Shown here: positions 16,701 through 25,139 of the stretch, piece by piece
How positions within the stretch are numbered: the first letter of the stretch is position 1
How the letters are laid out: every line of letters begins with the position of its first letter
Origin: VFJZ01 sp046598415
GTDB lineage: Bacteria > Actinomycetota > Thermoleophilia > Gaiellales > F1-60-MAGs149
NCBI GenBank assembly: GCA_046598415.1
Contig: JBKJIG010000006.1
Coordinates: forward strand, 32,553 to 96,552
DNA: 64,000 bases
Direction of reading: 5' to 3'
The notes under the pieces: generated by a model
What the model saw: the letters and a program-made list of their open reading frames with translations, nothing else
The model's database searches: none
Told to the model about the DNA's origin: nothing
Program-made: the position numbers and the translations under genes

Positions 16701-18225
16701 CGGCGTCGGGCTGACCTCGCCGCCGCCGCACCACGACATCTACTCGATCGAAGATCTGGCGCAACTGATCCACGACCTGAAGTCGGTCAACCCGGCGGCA
16801 GAGATCTCGGTCAAGCTGGTGGCCGAGGCGGGCGTCGGCACCATCGCCGCCGGCGTTGCGAAGGCGAAGGCCGAGCACATCGTGATCGCCGGCCACGACG
16901 GCGGCACCGGCGCCTCGCCGCTGTCGTCGCTCAAGCACGCCGGGCTGCCGTGGGAGCTGGGGCTGGCCGAGACGCAGCAGGTGCTCGTCATGAACGGGCT
17001 GCGCGGCCGCGTGCGGTTGCAGGTCGACGGCGGCCTGCGCACCGGGCGCGACGTGCTCATCGGCGCGCTGCTGGGCGCCGAGGAGTTCGCCTTCTCGACA
17101 GCACCGCTGATCGCGCTCGGCTGCGTGATGATGCGCGTCTGCCACCTCAACACCTGCCCGGTCGGGATCGCGACGCAGGATCCCGAGCTGCGGCGGCGCT
17201 TCACGGGCATGCCCGACCACGTCGTGCGCTACCTGCTGTTCGTGGCCGAGGGCGTGCGCGAGCTGATGGCCGCGCTCGGCGTGCGGCGGTTCGAGGACCT
17301 CGTCGGCCGCACCGACCTGCTGCGGCCCGCCAGCGCCGACCGCTGGCCGTGGCTGAAGGATCTCGACCTCGAACCGCTGCTGCATCGGCCCGGCGCGCCC
17401 GGCCCGCGCACCCGCACCGAGCACCAGGACCACGGCCTCGACGTCGCGGCCGACCACCGCTGGCTGGTCGCCGTCGGCGCCGCCGAACGGGGCGAGGCGG
17501 TCGAGATCTCCGACGTCGTGCGCAACACCGACCGCTCGGTGGGCGCCATGCTGGCCGGCGAGCTGGCCGCCTCCGAGCTCGACGACGACGCGGTCTCGGT
17601 GCGGCTCGACGGCACCGGCGGCCAGAGCTTCGGCGCCTTCGCCGTGCGCGGCATGACCCTCGCCCTGACCGGCGTCGTGAACGACTACTGCGGGAAGGGC
17701 CTGTCGGGCGGCCGTCTGGTCGTGGCGCCCGCCGACGACGCGGGGTACGTGGCCGAGGAAAACGTCGTCTGCGGCAACGTCGCGCTGTACGGCGCCACCT
17801 CGGGTGAGGCGTACTTCCGTGGCCTGGCGGGCGAGCGCTTCTGCGTGCGCAACTCGGGCGCGACCGCCGTCGTCGAGGGCGTCGGCGACCACGGCTGCGA
17901 ATACATGACCGGCGGCGTGGTGCTCATCCTCGGCCGCATCGGCCGCAACTTCGCGGCCGGCATGTCGGGTGGCACGGCGTACCTGCTGCGCGGCGGGCTC
18001 CGCCGCGACCTGATCAACGACGACTCGGTGGCCCTGGTCGATGTCGAGGACGTCGACGCGCTGACCGCGCTGCTGGAGCGGCACCAGCGGCTCACCGGCA
18101 GCGCCGTCGCCGCGCGCCTGCTGGCCCGGCCGAACGACCTCGCCGAGGCGTTCGTGCAGGTGCTGCCGCACGACCTGCGTCGCGCTCGCCGGCTGGCGCT
18201 CGAGGCCGAGGTGGTGCCGGCATGA
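13762..18225 (+). CDS. gltB: Glutamate synthase (NADPH) large subunit
   Basis: A 1487-residue glutamate synthase alpha subunit, the normal length (about 1480-1520). Order of domains: class II amidotransferase with nucleophile Cys14 (HDACGLAAV) after a short propeptide; central domain; FMN/2-oxoglutarate synthase domain (GEGGEDL, AKPGEGGQLPGHK, GHDGGTGASP); a 3Fe-4S motif Cys-x5-Cys-x4-Cys in CVMMRVCHLNTCPVG; and the C-terminal beta-helix (GAT-SGEAYFRG, AAGMSGGTAY). It converts glutamine plus 2-oxoglutarate to two glutamates with electrons from GltD. GTG 13762 follows a -10 by 7 nt. It overlaps gltD by ATGA. Confidence 0.98.
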   Translation: MGGLYDPRFEHDACGLAAVVRLDGVRTHEVVAAGVEALRNMDHRGASGSDPETGDGAGILLQVPDAFFRRVVREELQLELPLPGQYAVGMAFLPREPGLRLRCEELFVRICAEEGHRALGWRDVPVRSDRIGELARQSEPVVRQLFVERRGGDDEAFERKLAVIRRRVEKEAGAGGVEMADFSVVSLSSRTIVYKGLLRARQLDEYYADLAAPDIASALVLVHSRFSTNTLGTWDLAHPFNLLCHNGEINTVRGNGAWLTAREPQLRSDVFGGDLQKLFPIAEERWSDSAKLDAMLDLLILGGRSLPHALAMLIPPAWTDPTLDLDDDVRAFHEYHASLVEPWDGPAAILASDGVQVVATLDRNGLRPCRFVRTRDGLVVIASEVGVLDIPPSEIVEAGRLEPGRMLVVDTLSGRLIRDGEVKRSLAARQPYRQWLDEEKLFLADQRPRQVEAMSPDELHRLQCAFGYTQEDLRLLIGPMARDGAEPVGSMGDDTPLAALSERPKLLSAYFKQHFAQVTNPPIDPQREALVMSLRTTVGAIGNLLDETPEHCRRVAMPTPVLQNGELAKLRTLDRERFPTATLSTLYEIADGPAGLERAVDALCRQASRLVWDGTAILILSDRGVSDTMAPISPLLATAAVHAHLVREGARTMCGLVVESGEPREAMHFALLLGYGAAAVNPYLALESLRALHREGELGELTLGVARERYIAGVGKSLLKVCSKMGISTVQSYRGAQIFEAIGLGRRMVDRYFTGTVSRVGGLELPDLHDEIAERHAAAFSADPQATSPELDPGGEYQQRRRGEHHAWNPDTIVKLQRAVRDDSYATFREYAEALDASTRLQTLRGLFEIVPATQPIPLEEVESSAEIVKRFATGAMSLGSISPEAHETLGIAMNRLGGRSNTGEGGEDLARSVPDANGDLRRSAIKQVASGRFGVTARYLRDADQLQIKVAQGAKPGEGGQLPGHKVDALIARLRHSTPGVGLTSPPPHHDIYSIEDLAQLIHDLKSVNPAAEISVKLVAEAGVGTIAAGVAKAKAEHIVIAGHDGGTGASPLSSLKHAGLPWELGLAETQQVLVMNGLRGRVRLQVDGGLRTGRDVLIGALLGAEEFAFSTAPLIALGCVMMRVCHLNTCPVGIATQDPELRRRFTGMPDHVVRYLLFVAEGVRELMAALGVRRFEDLVGRTDLLRPASADRWPWLKDLDLEPLLHRPGAPGPRTRTEHQDHGLDVAADHRWLVAVGAAERGEAVEISDVVRNTDRSVGAMLAGELAASELDDDAVSVRLDGTGGQSFGAFAVRGMTLALTGVVNDYCGKGLSGGRLVVAPADDAGYVAEENVVCGNVALYGATSGEAYFRGLAGERFCVRNSGATAVVEGVGDHGCEYMTGGVVLILGRIGRNFAAGMSGGTAYLLRGGLRRDLINDDSVALVDVEDVDALTALLERHQRLTGSAVAARLLARPNDLAEAFVQVLPHDLRRARRLALEAEVVPA

Positions 18226-19607
18226 CCGATCCCCGCGGATTCCTCCAGATCCAGCGGCGCGTCGCGCCGTACCGGCCGGTCGAGCAGCGGCGCGCCGACT
18301 GGGGCGACGTCAACGGGGCGGCCGACGCGGGCCTCGTTCGCGAGCAGGCGCGCCGGTGCATGGACTGCGGCGTGCCGTTCTGCCACACCGGCTGCCCGCT
18401 CGGCAACCTGATCCCCGACTGGAACGACCTCGTCGAGCGCGGCCGCTGGCGCGAGGCACACGAGCAGCTCGACGCCACGAACAACTTCCCCGAGTTCACC
18501 GGCAAGCTCTGCCCCGCGCCCTGCGAGGAGGCGTGCGTGCTGACGATCAACGACGACCCGGTGACGATCAAGCAGGTCGAGATGGCGATCTCGGACCGGT
18601 CGTTCGCCGAGGGCTGGGTCGTGCCGCAGCCGCCGGCGAGCGAGAGCGGCCGCAGCGTGGCCGTCGTCGGATCGGGGCCGGCGGGCCTCGCCGCCGCGCA
18701 GCAGCTGCGGCGCGCCGGGCACGCCGTGACGGTGTTCGAGCGCGACGACCGCCCCGGTGGCCTGCTGCGCTACGGCATCCCCGACTTCAAGCTCTCCAAG
18801 GCGATGGTCGACCGCCGCCTCGAGCAGCTGGTCGCCGAGGGCGTGGAGTTTCGCTGCAGCGAGGCGATCGACGACCTCGACGGTCTGCGCGGGGACCACA
18901 GCGCGGTCGTGCTCGCCACGGGCGCCCAGCGGCACCGCGACCTTCAGCTGCCGGGCCGCGAGCTGGCCGGCATCGAGCTCGCCATGCCGTACCTGATCTC
19001 GGCGAACCGCCGCTGCGCCGGCCTCGACGCGGGGCCGATCATCGCGACCGGCCTGCGCGTCGCCATCCTCGGCGGCGGCGACACCAGCGCCGACTGCCTC
19101 GGCTCGGCCCATCGCGAGGCGTGCGCGTCGGTCGTCGAGATCGCTCACGGGGTCGAGCCGCCGACCGAGCGCTCGCCGCTGCAGACGTGGCCGCGCTGGC
19201 CGCGCCTGCGCCGTTCGTACGCCGCGCACCTGGAGGGCGGGGAGCGCCGCTACGCCTACGAGACGGTCGAGTTCCTCGGCCGCGACGGTCGCGTCACCGG
19301 CCTGCGCGACGCAGCCGGTGCCGAGATCGAGGTCGACCTGGTGCTTGTTGCGGTGGGCTTCACCGGCGTCGAGGCCGACCTCGGCGCCGATCTGACGCCG
19401 CGCTCGACGATGCGGGTCGACGAGTCGTTCGCCACCACGCTGGCGGGCGTGTTCGCGGCGGGCGACTGCGTGCGCGGCGCCGACCTGATCGTGTCGGCCA
19501 TCGCCGACGGCCGGGAGTGCGCGCGGGCGGTCGACCGGTTCCTGACAGGCTCGACGACATTGCCCTTCCGCGATCGCCCGACCCTCGTACACTCCAACGA
19601 TGTCTGA
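18222..19607 (+). CDS. gltD: Glutamate synthase small subunit
   Basis: A 461-residue GltD. The N-terminal domain has the cysteine clusters for 4Fe-4S centres (CMDCGVPFCHTGCPLGN and CPAPCEEAC), followed by an FAD-binding motif VVGSGPAGLAAA (about residues 148-160) and an NADPH-binding segment AILGGGDTSADCLG. C-terminal VFAAGDCVRGADLIV binds FAD. It feeds electrons from NADPH to GltB. The start ATG overlaps gltB and the end overlaps the OsmC gene by 8 nt, so all three are probably one transcript. Confidence 0.97.
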   Translation: MTDPRGFLQIQRRVAPYRPVEQRRADWGDVNGAADAGLVREQARRCMDCGVPFCHTGCPLGNLIPDWNDLVERGRWREAHEQLDATNNFPEFTGKLCPAPCEEACVLTINDDPVTIKQVEMAISDRSFAEGWVVPQPPASESGRSVAVVGSGPAGLAAAQQLRRAGHAVTVFERDDRPGGLLRYGIPDFKLSKAMVDRRLEQLVAEGVEFRCSEAIDDLDGLRGDHSAVVLATGAQRHRDLQLPGRELAGIELAMPYLISANRRCAGLDAGPIIATGLRVAILGGGDTSADCLGSAHREACASVVEIAHGVEPPTERSPLQTWPRWPRLRRSYAAHLEGGERRYAYETVEFLGRDGRVTGLRDAAGAEIEVDLVLVAVGFTGVEADLGADLTPRSTMRVDESFATTLAGVFAAGDCVRGADLIVSAIADGRECARAVDRFLTGSTTLPFRDRPTLVHSNDV

Positions 19608-20013
19608 ACTCGTCTCGACTGCAAACGCCGTCTGGCAAGGCGGCCTCGCCGATGGCTCCGGCACCGTTTCGTTCGCGAGCGGCGCGACCGGCCCGCTGGC
19701 CGTCTCCTGGGCCAGCCGCACCGAGGCGGCCAACGGCAAGACCAGCCCCGAGGAGCTGATCGGCGCCGCGCATGCCGCCTGCTACTCGATGGCCCTCTCG
19801 CACGAGATCGCGGGGCTCGGCGGCACGCCGGTGGAGCTTGACGTGACCGCGAAGGTGACCTTCGCCGGGGGCATCACCGGTGTCGCGCTGTCCGTCTCGG
19901 GGACGGTCGACGGCCTCGACGCCGACGGCTTCGCCAAGGCGGCCGAGGCGGCGAAGGTGGGCTGCCCGGTCTCGCGTGCACTGGCCGTGCCGATCACGCT
20001 GACCGTCAACTAG
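19600..20013 (+). CDS. OsmC/Ohr-family peroxiredoxin
   Basis: A 137-residue OsmC-family protein. Both redox cysteines are present: Cys61 in AHAACYSMAL and Cys122 in VGCPVSRAL, with Glu52 in SPEELIG. These enzymes reduce organic hydroperoxides using a dithiol. It overlaps gltD by 8 nt, an unusual genomic position that couples its expression to glutamate synthase. The gene ends 6 bp from the convergent lipoprotein gene. OsmC rather than Ohr is favoured by the overall pattern, but the two are hard to separate by eye. Confidence 0.9.
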   Translation: MSELVSTANAVWQGGLADGSGTVSFASGATGPLAVSWASRTEAANGKTSPEELIGAAHAACYSMALSHEIAGLGGTPVELDVTAKVTFAGGITGVALSVSGTVDGLDADGFAKAAEAAKVGCPVSRALAVPITLTVN

Positions 20014-20019
20014 ACCGAC

Positions 20020-20481
20020 CTAGCGGCCGCTGCCGCAGACCTTGAGCCCGTAGGCGCCGGCGACCTTCTGCGCCTCCTGCACCTTCGGTTGGTTCGTGGC
20101 CGTGAACGTCTGGATCGCGGCGGTGTCGCCCGTGCGCGCAATCTTCTGGAGTTCCTCCGCCAGCGTCAGCTGCAGCGCCGCGGCCTCGACCACTGCCGCC
20201 GCGTTCGCCCGCTCGGAATCGATCGGCGTCAGCGTTTTCAGGTCCGCCACCTCGCGCCGGAAGATGCCGATCAGCGAGTCGAGCTGCGTGACCAGGGCCG
20301 GCGTCGACTGCGGCGCCGGCAGGTCGCTTGCCTCGTCCTTCGACCGGGCGCAGATGTCGTCGGCCGCGGAGACCCACTCGACCTTCGTCAGGCGCCCACC
20401 GCTGCTGGTCGTCGACCCGCCGTAGCTGCCACAGCCGGCCAGCAGCGCGGCGGCGAGCGCCAGCCAGACGAGTCGCGTCAC
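20020..20481 (-). CDS. Putative lipoprotein, paralogue of the upstream gene
   Basis: A 153-residue protein starting at GTG 20481, with a lipoprotein signal (MTRLVWLALAAALLAGC) whose lipobox LAGC gives Cys17 for lipid attachment. The mature part is alpha-helical, with single cysteines in DDICARSK and near the C-terminus in KVCGSGR that could form a disulfide. The organisation matches the gene immediately upstream (same length, Cys near each end, C-terminal VCG), indicating tandem duplication. It overlaps that gene by GTGA. No recognised domain; function unknown. Confidence 0.75.
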   Translation of the reverse strand: MTRLVWLALAAALLAGCGSYGGSTTSSGGRLTKVEWVSAADDICARSKDEASDLPAPQSTPALVTQLDSLIGIFRREVADLKTLTPIDSERANAAAVVEAAALQLTLAEELQKIARTGDTAAIQTFTATNQPKVQEAQKVAGAYGLKVCGSGR

Positions 20482-20933
20482 GGCGTCGCCCCGCAGACCT
20501 GCATGCCGAGCTTTTTGGCGAGCTTCTTCGCCTTCTGATCGACCGCGCCGTTCTGCTTCACGAAGTCGTCGATGGCGGCCGGCTCGCCGGACGCCGCCAC
20601 CTTGACGAGGCCCTTTGCGACCCGCACGACCGCGTCCAGCGTCTCGTTCAGCTCCTTGACCCGGTCCTCGTCGCCGGCAGGTGCCTGCAACGCCTTCAGG
20701 TCGTCGCGCTCCTGCGTGACGATCTCGGCTGCCCGCTTGGCGTAGGCCGACAGGTCGTTGAGACCGTCGGGCTGGCCGAGCGCCTGCAGCGCGCCGTCCG
20801 CCTGCTGGCACACGGCATCGGCCTGCTGCGCGTACGCGGCACGCGAGACCTGCTCGTCCGGCGAGGGCTTCTTGGAGTCGCCACAGCCGGCGATGAGCAG
20901 GACCAGGGGCACGAGGATGATCGATCGGCGCAA
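20478..20933 (-). CDS. Putative lipoprotein
   Basis: A 151-residue protein beginning at TTG 20933, with a lipoprotein signal (MRRSIILVPLVLLIAGC; Cys17). The mature region is helical and charged, with Cys in DAVCQQAD and a C-terminal QVCGATP, mirroring its downstream paralogue. It is divergent from mutS2 with only 13 bp between the two starts. The TTG is the only start that leaves a complete signal peptide. No known domain recognised. Confidence 0.7.
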   Translation of the reverse strand: MRRSIILVPLVLLIAGCGDSKKPSPDEQVSRAAYAQQADAVCQQADGALQALGQPDGLNDLSAYAKRAAEIVTQERDDLKALQAPAGDEDRVKELNETLDAVVRVAKGLVKVAASGEPAAIDDFVKQNGAVDQKAKKLAKKLGMQVCGATP

Positions 20934-20934
20934 C

Positions 20935-20940
20935 TAGAAT
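20935..20940 (+). promoter_or_regulatory. -10 box for mutS2
   Basis: TAGAAT, 6 nt before GTG 20947. The -35 region would lie inside the divergent lipoprotein gene. Leaderless transcription inferred. Confidence 0.5.
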
Positions 20941-20946
20941 CCGTCC

Positions 20947-23334
20947 GTGGACGAGCATAGCCTGCAGGTGCTCGAGCTCGATGCGATCCGGGCGCTGCTC
21001 GCGGAGGAGGCGTCGTTCGCCGGCGGGCACGAGTTGGCGGTCGCGCTCGCACCGTCGACCGACGCCACCGTGGTCGCGCGCCGCCAGGCCGAGACGGCCG
21101 AGGCGGTGCTGCTCATCGACGGCGGCGCGCCGCGCCTGGCGGGTGCGCACGACGTGCGGCCGGCGGCGACCGCGGCCGTGCGCTCGGCCGTGCTGCAGCC
21201 CGATCAGCTGGCGGCCATCGCGGACACGGCGCGTGCCGGCATCGACGTCCGCCGGGTGCTCGCTGCGCGCGACGATGTGCCGCGGCTGACGGCGATCGCC
21301 GGCGCGGTGGCGCCGTCGCTGGAAGGGCTCGCATCGCGCCTCGAGGCGGCGGTCGAGCCCGACGGCAGCCGCCTGCGTGACAGCGCCTCGCCGCGGCTGC
21401 GCAGCCTGCGGCGCGAGGTCGCGCAGGCGCGCGGCCGCGCGACCGACAAGCTGCGCCAGCTCGCGGCGCAGCTGAAGGCGCACCTGCAGGAGGACTTCGT
21501 GACCGAGCGTGGCGGGCGTCCCGTGCTCGCCGTCAGGGCCACCAGCCGGTCGGCCGTGCCGGGCATCGTCCACGACACGTCGGGTTCCGGGCAGACGCTG
21601 TTCGTCGAGCCGTTCGCGATCGTCGAGGCGCAGAACGCGATCCGCGAGCTCGCCGCGGCGGAGCGCGAGGAGGTCGACCGCATCCTCGTCGAGCTGTCCG
21701 CGCTCGTCCGCGTGGCCGCGCCCGACGTGATCGAGTGCGTCGACGCGCTCGCCCACATCGACCTGGCGCTGGCCGCGGGCGGCCTGGCCCGGCGGCTGGG
21801 TGGCTGCCCGGTCGAGATCACCGCCGACGTGTGGCTGGTCGAGGCCCGCCATCCGCTGCTCGATCGCACCATCGCCGTGCCGATCGACCTCGACCTGCGC
21901 GGCATCCGCGGCGTGGTCGTCTCCGGCCCCAACACCGGCGGCAAGACGGTCGGCATGAAGACGCTCGGACTCGCCGCGCTGATGCACCAGTGCGGTCTCC
22001 GCCCGCCGGCGGTGAGGGCGAGCCTGCCGGTGTTCGACGAGGTGCTGGCCGACATCGGCGACGAGCAGTCGATCGCAATGAGCCTCTCCACGTTCTCGGG
22101 CCACATCCGCAACCTCACGCAGATCCTCGCGCGCTCGGGCGAGCGGTCGCTGGTGCTGCTCGACGAGGTCGCCGCGGGCACCGGTCCGCACGAGGGTGCG
22201 GCGCTCGCGCGGGCACTGCTGGAGCGGCTGGTCGAGCGCGGCGCGCTGGTGATGGCGACGACGCACTACCCGGAGCTGAAGGAGTGGGCGAGCGCGACCG
22301 GGGGCGTCGTCAACGCCGCCGTCGGCTTCGATCCCGAGACGCTCGCCCCGACCTACCGCGTGACGCTGGGCCGGCCGGGTGCGTCGCACGCGCTGCAGAT
22401 CGCCGAGCGGCTCGGGCTCGGTGACGGCGTGCCCGAGCGCGCCCGGGCGCGGATGGCGCCGGAGCGCCTGCACGTGTCGGAGCTGCTGGCGGAGGCGGCC
22501 GGCGCCGAGCGCGACGCCGCCGAGGTGCTGCGCGGCGCGCGGGTTGCGGGACAGCAGGCCGACGAGGTGCTGGCCGACGCGCAGCGGCGCGAGCGTGAGC
22601 TGCGCGAGGCGCTGGAGGCGGTCCGGGCCGGCGCGCAGGCGGAGCGCGAGCGGGCACGGGTCGAGGCGGAGCGCCAGCTGAGCGACTACCGGCGAGAGCT
22701 CGACGCGCTGCGCGGCGAGATCCGCGAGGCCCGCCGGCAGGAGCAGGAGCGCGGCCACGCCGTCTCCGAGGCGGCCGACGAGGCGCTCCGCGCACGCGAT
22801 CGCAGTCTCGACCGCGCCTCGCGCCGCACGCGCACCGCGCACGACGCGCTGGAGGCGGCGCTGACCGAGCCGCCGGTGCAGATCTCGCGGCCGCTCGCCG
22901 TCGGCGATCCGGTGATCGCGCCGGCGCTCGGCGTGCGGGGGACGATCACCGAGATCAGCGGCGACGAGGCCGAGGTGCACGGCGGCAAGCTCCGCATCAA
23001 GGTGCCGTTGGCGCGGCTGCAGCCCGACCCGCGCGGCGGCGTCACCCGCGACGTGCAGGAGCGGCAGGTGCAGGTGAAGGTCGCGCGCGGCGAGCCGGTC
23101 GAGTTCCAGATCGACCTGCGCGGCCGCACCGCGGACGAGGCGCGGGAGGAGGTGCGTCGCTACGTCGACCAGGCGCACCTGTCGGGCCGCGACGAGGTCG
23201 AGATCGTGCATGGCCGTGGCACCGGCGCCGTCCGCAAGGCGGTGCGCGACGAGCTCGCGTCGCATCCCCTGGTCGCGTCGACGGCGTCGGTGAGCGCCGA
23301 CGGCGCCACGATCGCGAAGCTCGAGTCTCGGTAG
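20947..23334 (+). CDS. mutS2: MutS2 endonuclease / ribosome-collision factor
   Basis: A 795-residue MutS2. An N-terminal coiled-coil/clamp region is followed by the ABC-type ATPase with Walker A GPNTGGKT (about residues 327-334), Walker B LVLLDEVAAGTGP and the DNA-MutS TTHYPELK stretch; then a long Arg/Glu-rich coiled coil (about 500-640), a KOW-like segment and a C-terminal Smr domain (about 720-795) with DLRGRTADEA and HGRGTGAVRKAVR. MutS2 proteins suppress recombination or split collided ribosomes rather than doing mismatch repair. Length and motif set are complete. GTG start is supported by the close -10. Confidence 0.96.
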   Translation: MDEHSLQVLELDAIRALLAEEASFAGGHELAVALAPSTDATVVARRQAETAEAVLLIDGGAPRLAGAHDVRPAATAAVRSAVLQPDQLAAIADTARAGIDVRRVLAARDDVPRLTAIAGAVAPSLEGLASRLEAAVEPDGSRLRDSASPRLRSLRREVAQARGRATDKLRQLAAQLKAHLQEDFVTERGGRPVLAVRATSRSAVPGIVHDTSGSGQTLFVEPFAIVEAQNAIRELAAAEREEVDRILVELSALVRVAAPDVIECVDALAHIDLALAAGGLARRLGGCPVEITADVWLVEARHPLLDRTIAVPIDLDLRGIRGVVVSGPNTGGKTVGMKTLGLAALMHQCGLRPPAVRASLPVFDEVLADIGDEQSIAMSLSTFSGHIRNLTQILARSGERSLVLLDEVAAGTGPHEGAALARALLERLVERGALVMATTHYPELKEWASATGGVVNAAVGFDPETLAPTYRVTLGRPGASHALQIAERLGLGDGVPERARARMAPERLHVSELLAEAAGAERDAAEVLRGARVAGQQADEVLADAQRRERELREALEAVRAGAQAERERARVEAERQLSDYRRELDALRGEIREARRQEQERGHAVSEAADEALRARDRSLDRASRRTRTAHDALEAALTEPPVQISRPLAVGDPVIAPALGVRGTITEISGDEAEVHGGKLRIKVPLARLQPDPRGGVTRDVQERQVQVKVARGEPVEFQIDLRGRTADEAREEVRRYVDQAHLSGRDEVEIVHGRGTGAVRKAVRDELASHPLVASTASVSADGATIAKLESR

Positions 23335-23355
23335 GAGGATCGCCGTCGGATCCGT

Positions 23356-23398
23356 GCCTGGCACGAAAGCGCCACGGGCTGACGCATTCGTGCCAGGC
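23356..23398. terminator. Inverted repeat between convergent mutS2 and permease genes
   Basis: GCCTGGCACGAA (23356-23367) and TTCGTGCCAGGC (23387-23398) are perfect 12-bp inverted copies separated by 19 bp. No T-tract follows, but the location between two convergent gene ends suggests a bidirectional terminator or an extragenic palindrome. Confidence 0.6.
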
Positions 23399-23417
23399 GC
23401 CGAAACGGACTGTCGGA

Positions 23418-25019
23418 TCAGTCGCCCGAGATGTCCTTCTCGGCCGCGAGGACGCTCGGGATCTCCGGGCCGGTGAACCAGTTCTTGGCCGAGACCAGCC
23501 ACCAGATGCCGGCGAACAGGATCACCGCCCCGACCAGCACCGGCGCGTAGTTGACGGCGCCGTTGTCGAGCGCGAACCCGTCACGGCCGGGGATGCCCGC
23601 CGGGCTGAACGGCGCGGACATGTACACGCAGATGATCACTACCTCGGCGACGGCGACCGGGCACATCCACTTGTATCGCTTGCCGAGTGTCCACGGTCCG
23701 GCCTCGAAGGAATCGCCCATCCGCCATCGCAGGTAGATCGGGATGGCGTAGGCGATGTACAGGCCGAGCACCGTGATCGACACGATCGCGTAGAAGGCGA
23801 ACGGCACGTTGGCGGCGTTGCCCTTGAGTGCCGGCAGCGCGACGATGAGGCACAGGAAGGCCATCGCCAGCGTGGCGTTGATGGGAGCCCGGTTCTTCGA
23901 CACCTTCGACCACAACTGGTGTCCGGGGACGGCCCGGTCGCGGCTGAACGCGAACATCATCCGCGACGCGCTCGTCATGCCGGAGCCGGCGCAGAAGAAC
24001 TGCCCGATGGTGGCGATCACCATCACGATCTTGAACGTCGCGATCGACAGCGACGACGCAAAGATGCCGACGACGTAGCCGGCGCCGTACGGGTTGTCGC
24101 CGTTGACGTTGTTGATGAAGTCGACGTTGGTGGCCGCGAAGGTGAACAGGATCAGCAGGATCCAGCCGCCGACGGCCGACCAGAAGATCGCCTGCCAGAG
24201 GCCGCGGGCGGCGGCCTTCGACGCGCTCTGCGTCTCCTCCGACAGGTGGGCGCAGGCGTCGTACCCGGTCTGCGTGTACTGCGTCAGCAGGAAACCGAGC
24301 GGCAGCACGTAGAACCAGTAGCCGATGCCGCCGTTCGAGCCGTTGAAGAAGCCGGAGTTGTTGATGCGCTCCGTGAACACGAACGAGAAGCTCTGGTGTC
24401 CGTGCAGCGTGAAGAAGAGGAGGATGACGACGATCACCGACGGCCCGAGCACGTGCCACCACACCGACGCGTTATTCCAGTGCCGCAGGATGTGCGCCGG
24501 GAAGATGTTCAGCAGCGTGTGTGCCGCCAGGAAGATCACGTAGATGATGAAGATGTTCGTGAGGCTGAACGCGTCGTACCCCGAGTCGAACAGGCCGATC
24601 GTGAACGACGCGAACAGCGCCGCGCCGTAGTCGACGGACGCCACGACGCCGACCAGGCCGACCAGGTTGAACCAGCCGGTGAACCAACCCCAGCCCGGGC
24701 CGCCCAGGCGCAGCGCCCAGTAGTAGATGCCGCCGGCGGTCGGGAAGGCCGACAGGATCTCCGACATGCAGAGGCCGATGATCAGGATGAAGCCGCAGAT
24801 GATCGGCCAGCCCCACGAGATGGCGACGGGGCCGCCGTTGTTCCACGCCTGGCCGTAGGTCGTGAAGCACCCGGCCAGGATCGAGATGATCGAGAACGAG
24901 ATCGCGAAGTTCGTGAATCCCGTCCACGAGCGTTCGAGCTCCTGGTTGTAGCCGAGCTCCTTGAGGCGCCGCGCATCGTCGTCGAGGGGCGTGCCCACGA
25001 CATCGGACGCTCCGGACAT
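23418..25019 (-). CDS. APC-superfamily amino acid/amine permease
   Basis: A 533-residue integral membrane protein with about 12 hydrophobic segments and the N-terminal APC pattern (NFAISFSIISILAGCFTTYG, GWPIICGFILIIGLCMSEI). It most resembles the GABA/choline/amino acid transporter (ACT) branch of the family, including GYDACAHLSEETQ in the middle. It should import an amino acid or amine by proton symport. ATG 25019 is preceded by GGAGGAG at good spacing. The acyl-CoA synthetase gene lies upstream on the same strand with a 120-bp gap. Exact substrate is unknown. Confidence 0.85.
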   Translation of the reverse strand: MSGASDVVGTPLDDDARRLKELGYNQELERSWTGFTNFAISFSIISILAGCFTTYGQAWNNGGPVAISWGWPIICGFILIIGLCMSEILSAFPTAGGIYYWALRLGGPGWGWFTGWFNLVGLVGVVASVDYGAALFASFTIGLFDSGYDAFSLTNIFIIYVIFLAAHTLLNIFPAHILRHWNNASVWWHVLGPSVIVVILLFFTLHGHQSFSFVFTERINNSGFFNGSNGGIGYWFYVLPLGFLLTQYTQTGYDACAHLSEETQSASKAAARGLWQAIFWSAVGGWILLILFTFAATNVDFINNVNGDNPYGAGYVVGIFASSLSIATFKIVMVIATIGQFFCAGSGMTSASRMMFAFSRDRAVPGHQLWSKVSKNRAPINATLAMAFLCLIVALPALKGNAANVPFAFYAIVSITVLGLYIAYAIPIYLRWRMGDSFEAGPWTLGKRYKWMCPVAVAEVVIICVYMSAPFSPAGIPGRDGFALDNGAVNYAPVLVGAVILFAGIWWLVSAKNWFTGPEIPSVLAAEKDISGD

Positions 25020-25139
25020 GCTGTCTCCTCCCTGCAGCGCCCTCGCAAGCCGGCGGCCCTCGAAGGCTGAGTCGCGCCGATCCTACGGGCTGAGGGCAAG
25101 CCGGGTCACCGAATGGGTGTTTTGCGCCATGTCGGTTCG

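Noticed and set aside
20020..23502. A 1160-codon open frame on the minus strand
   Set aside because: It is antisense to mutS2, which has all family motifs; only its last 153 codons (the lipoprotein) are real. Long antisense frames are expected at this GC content.
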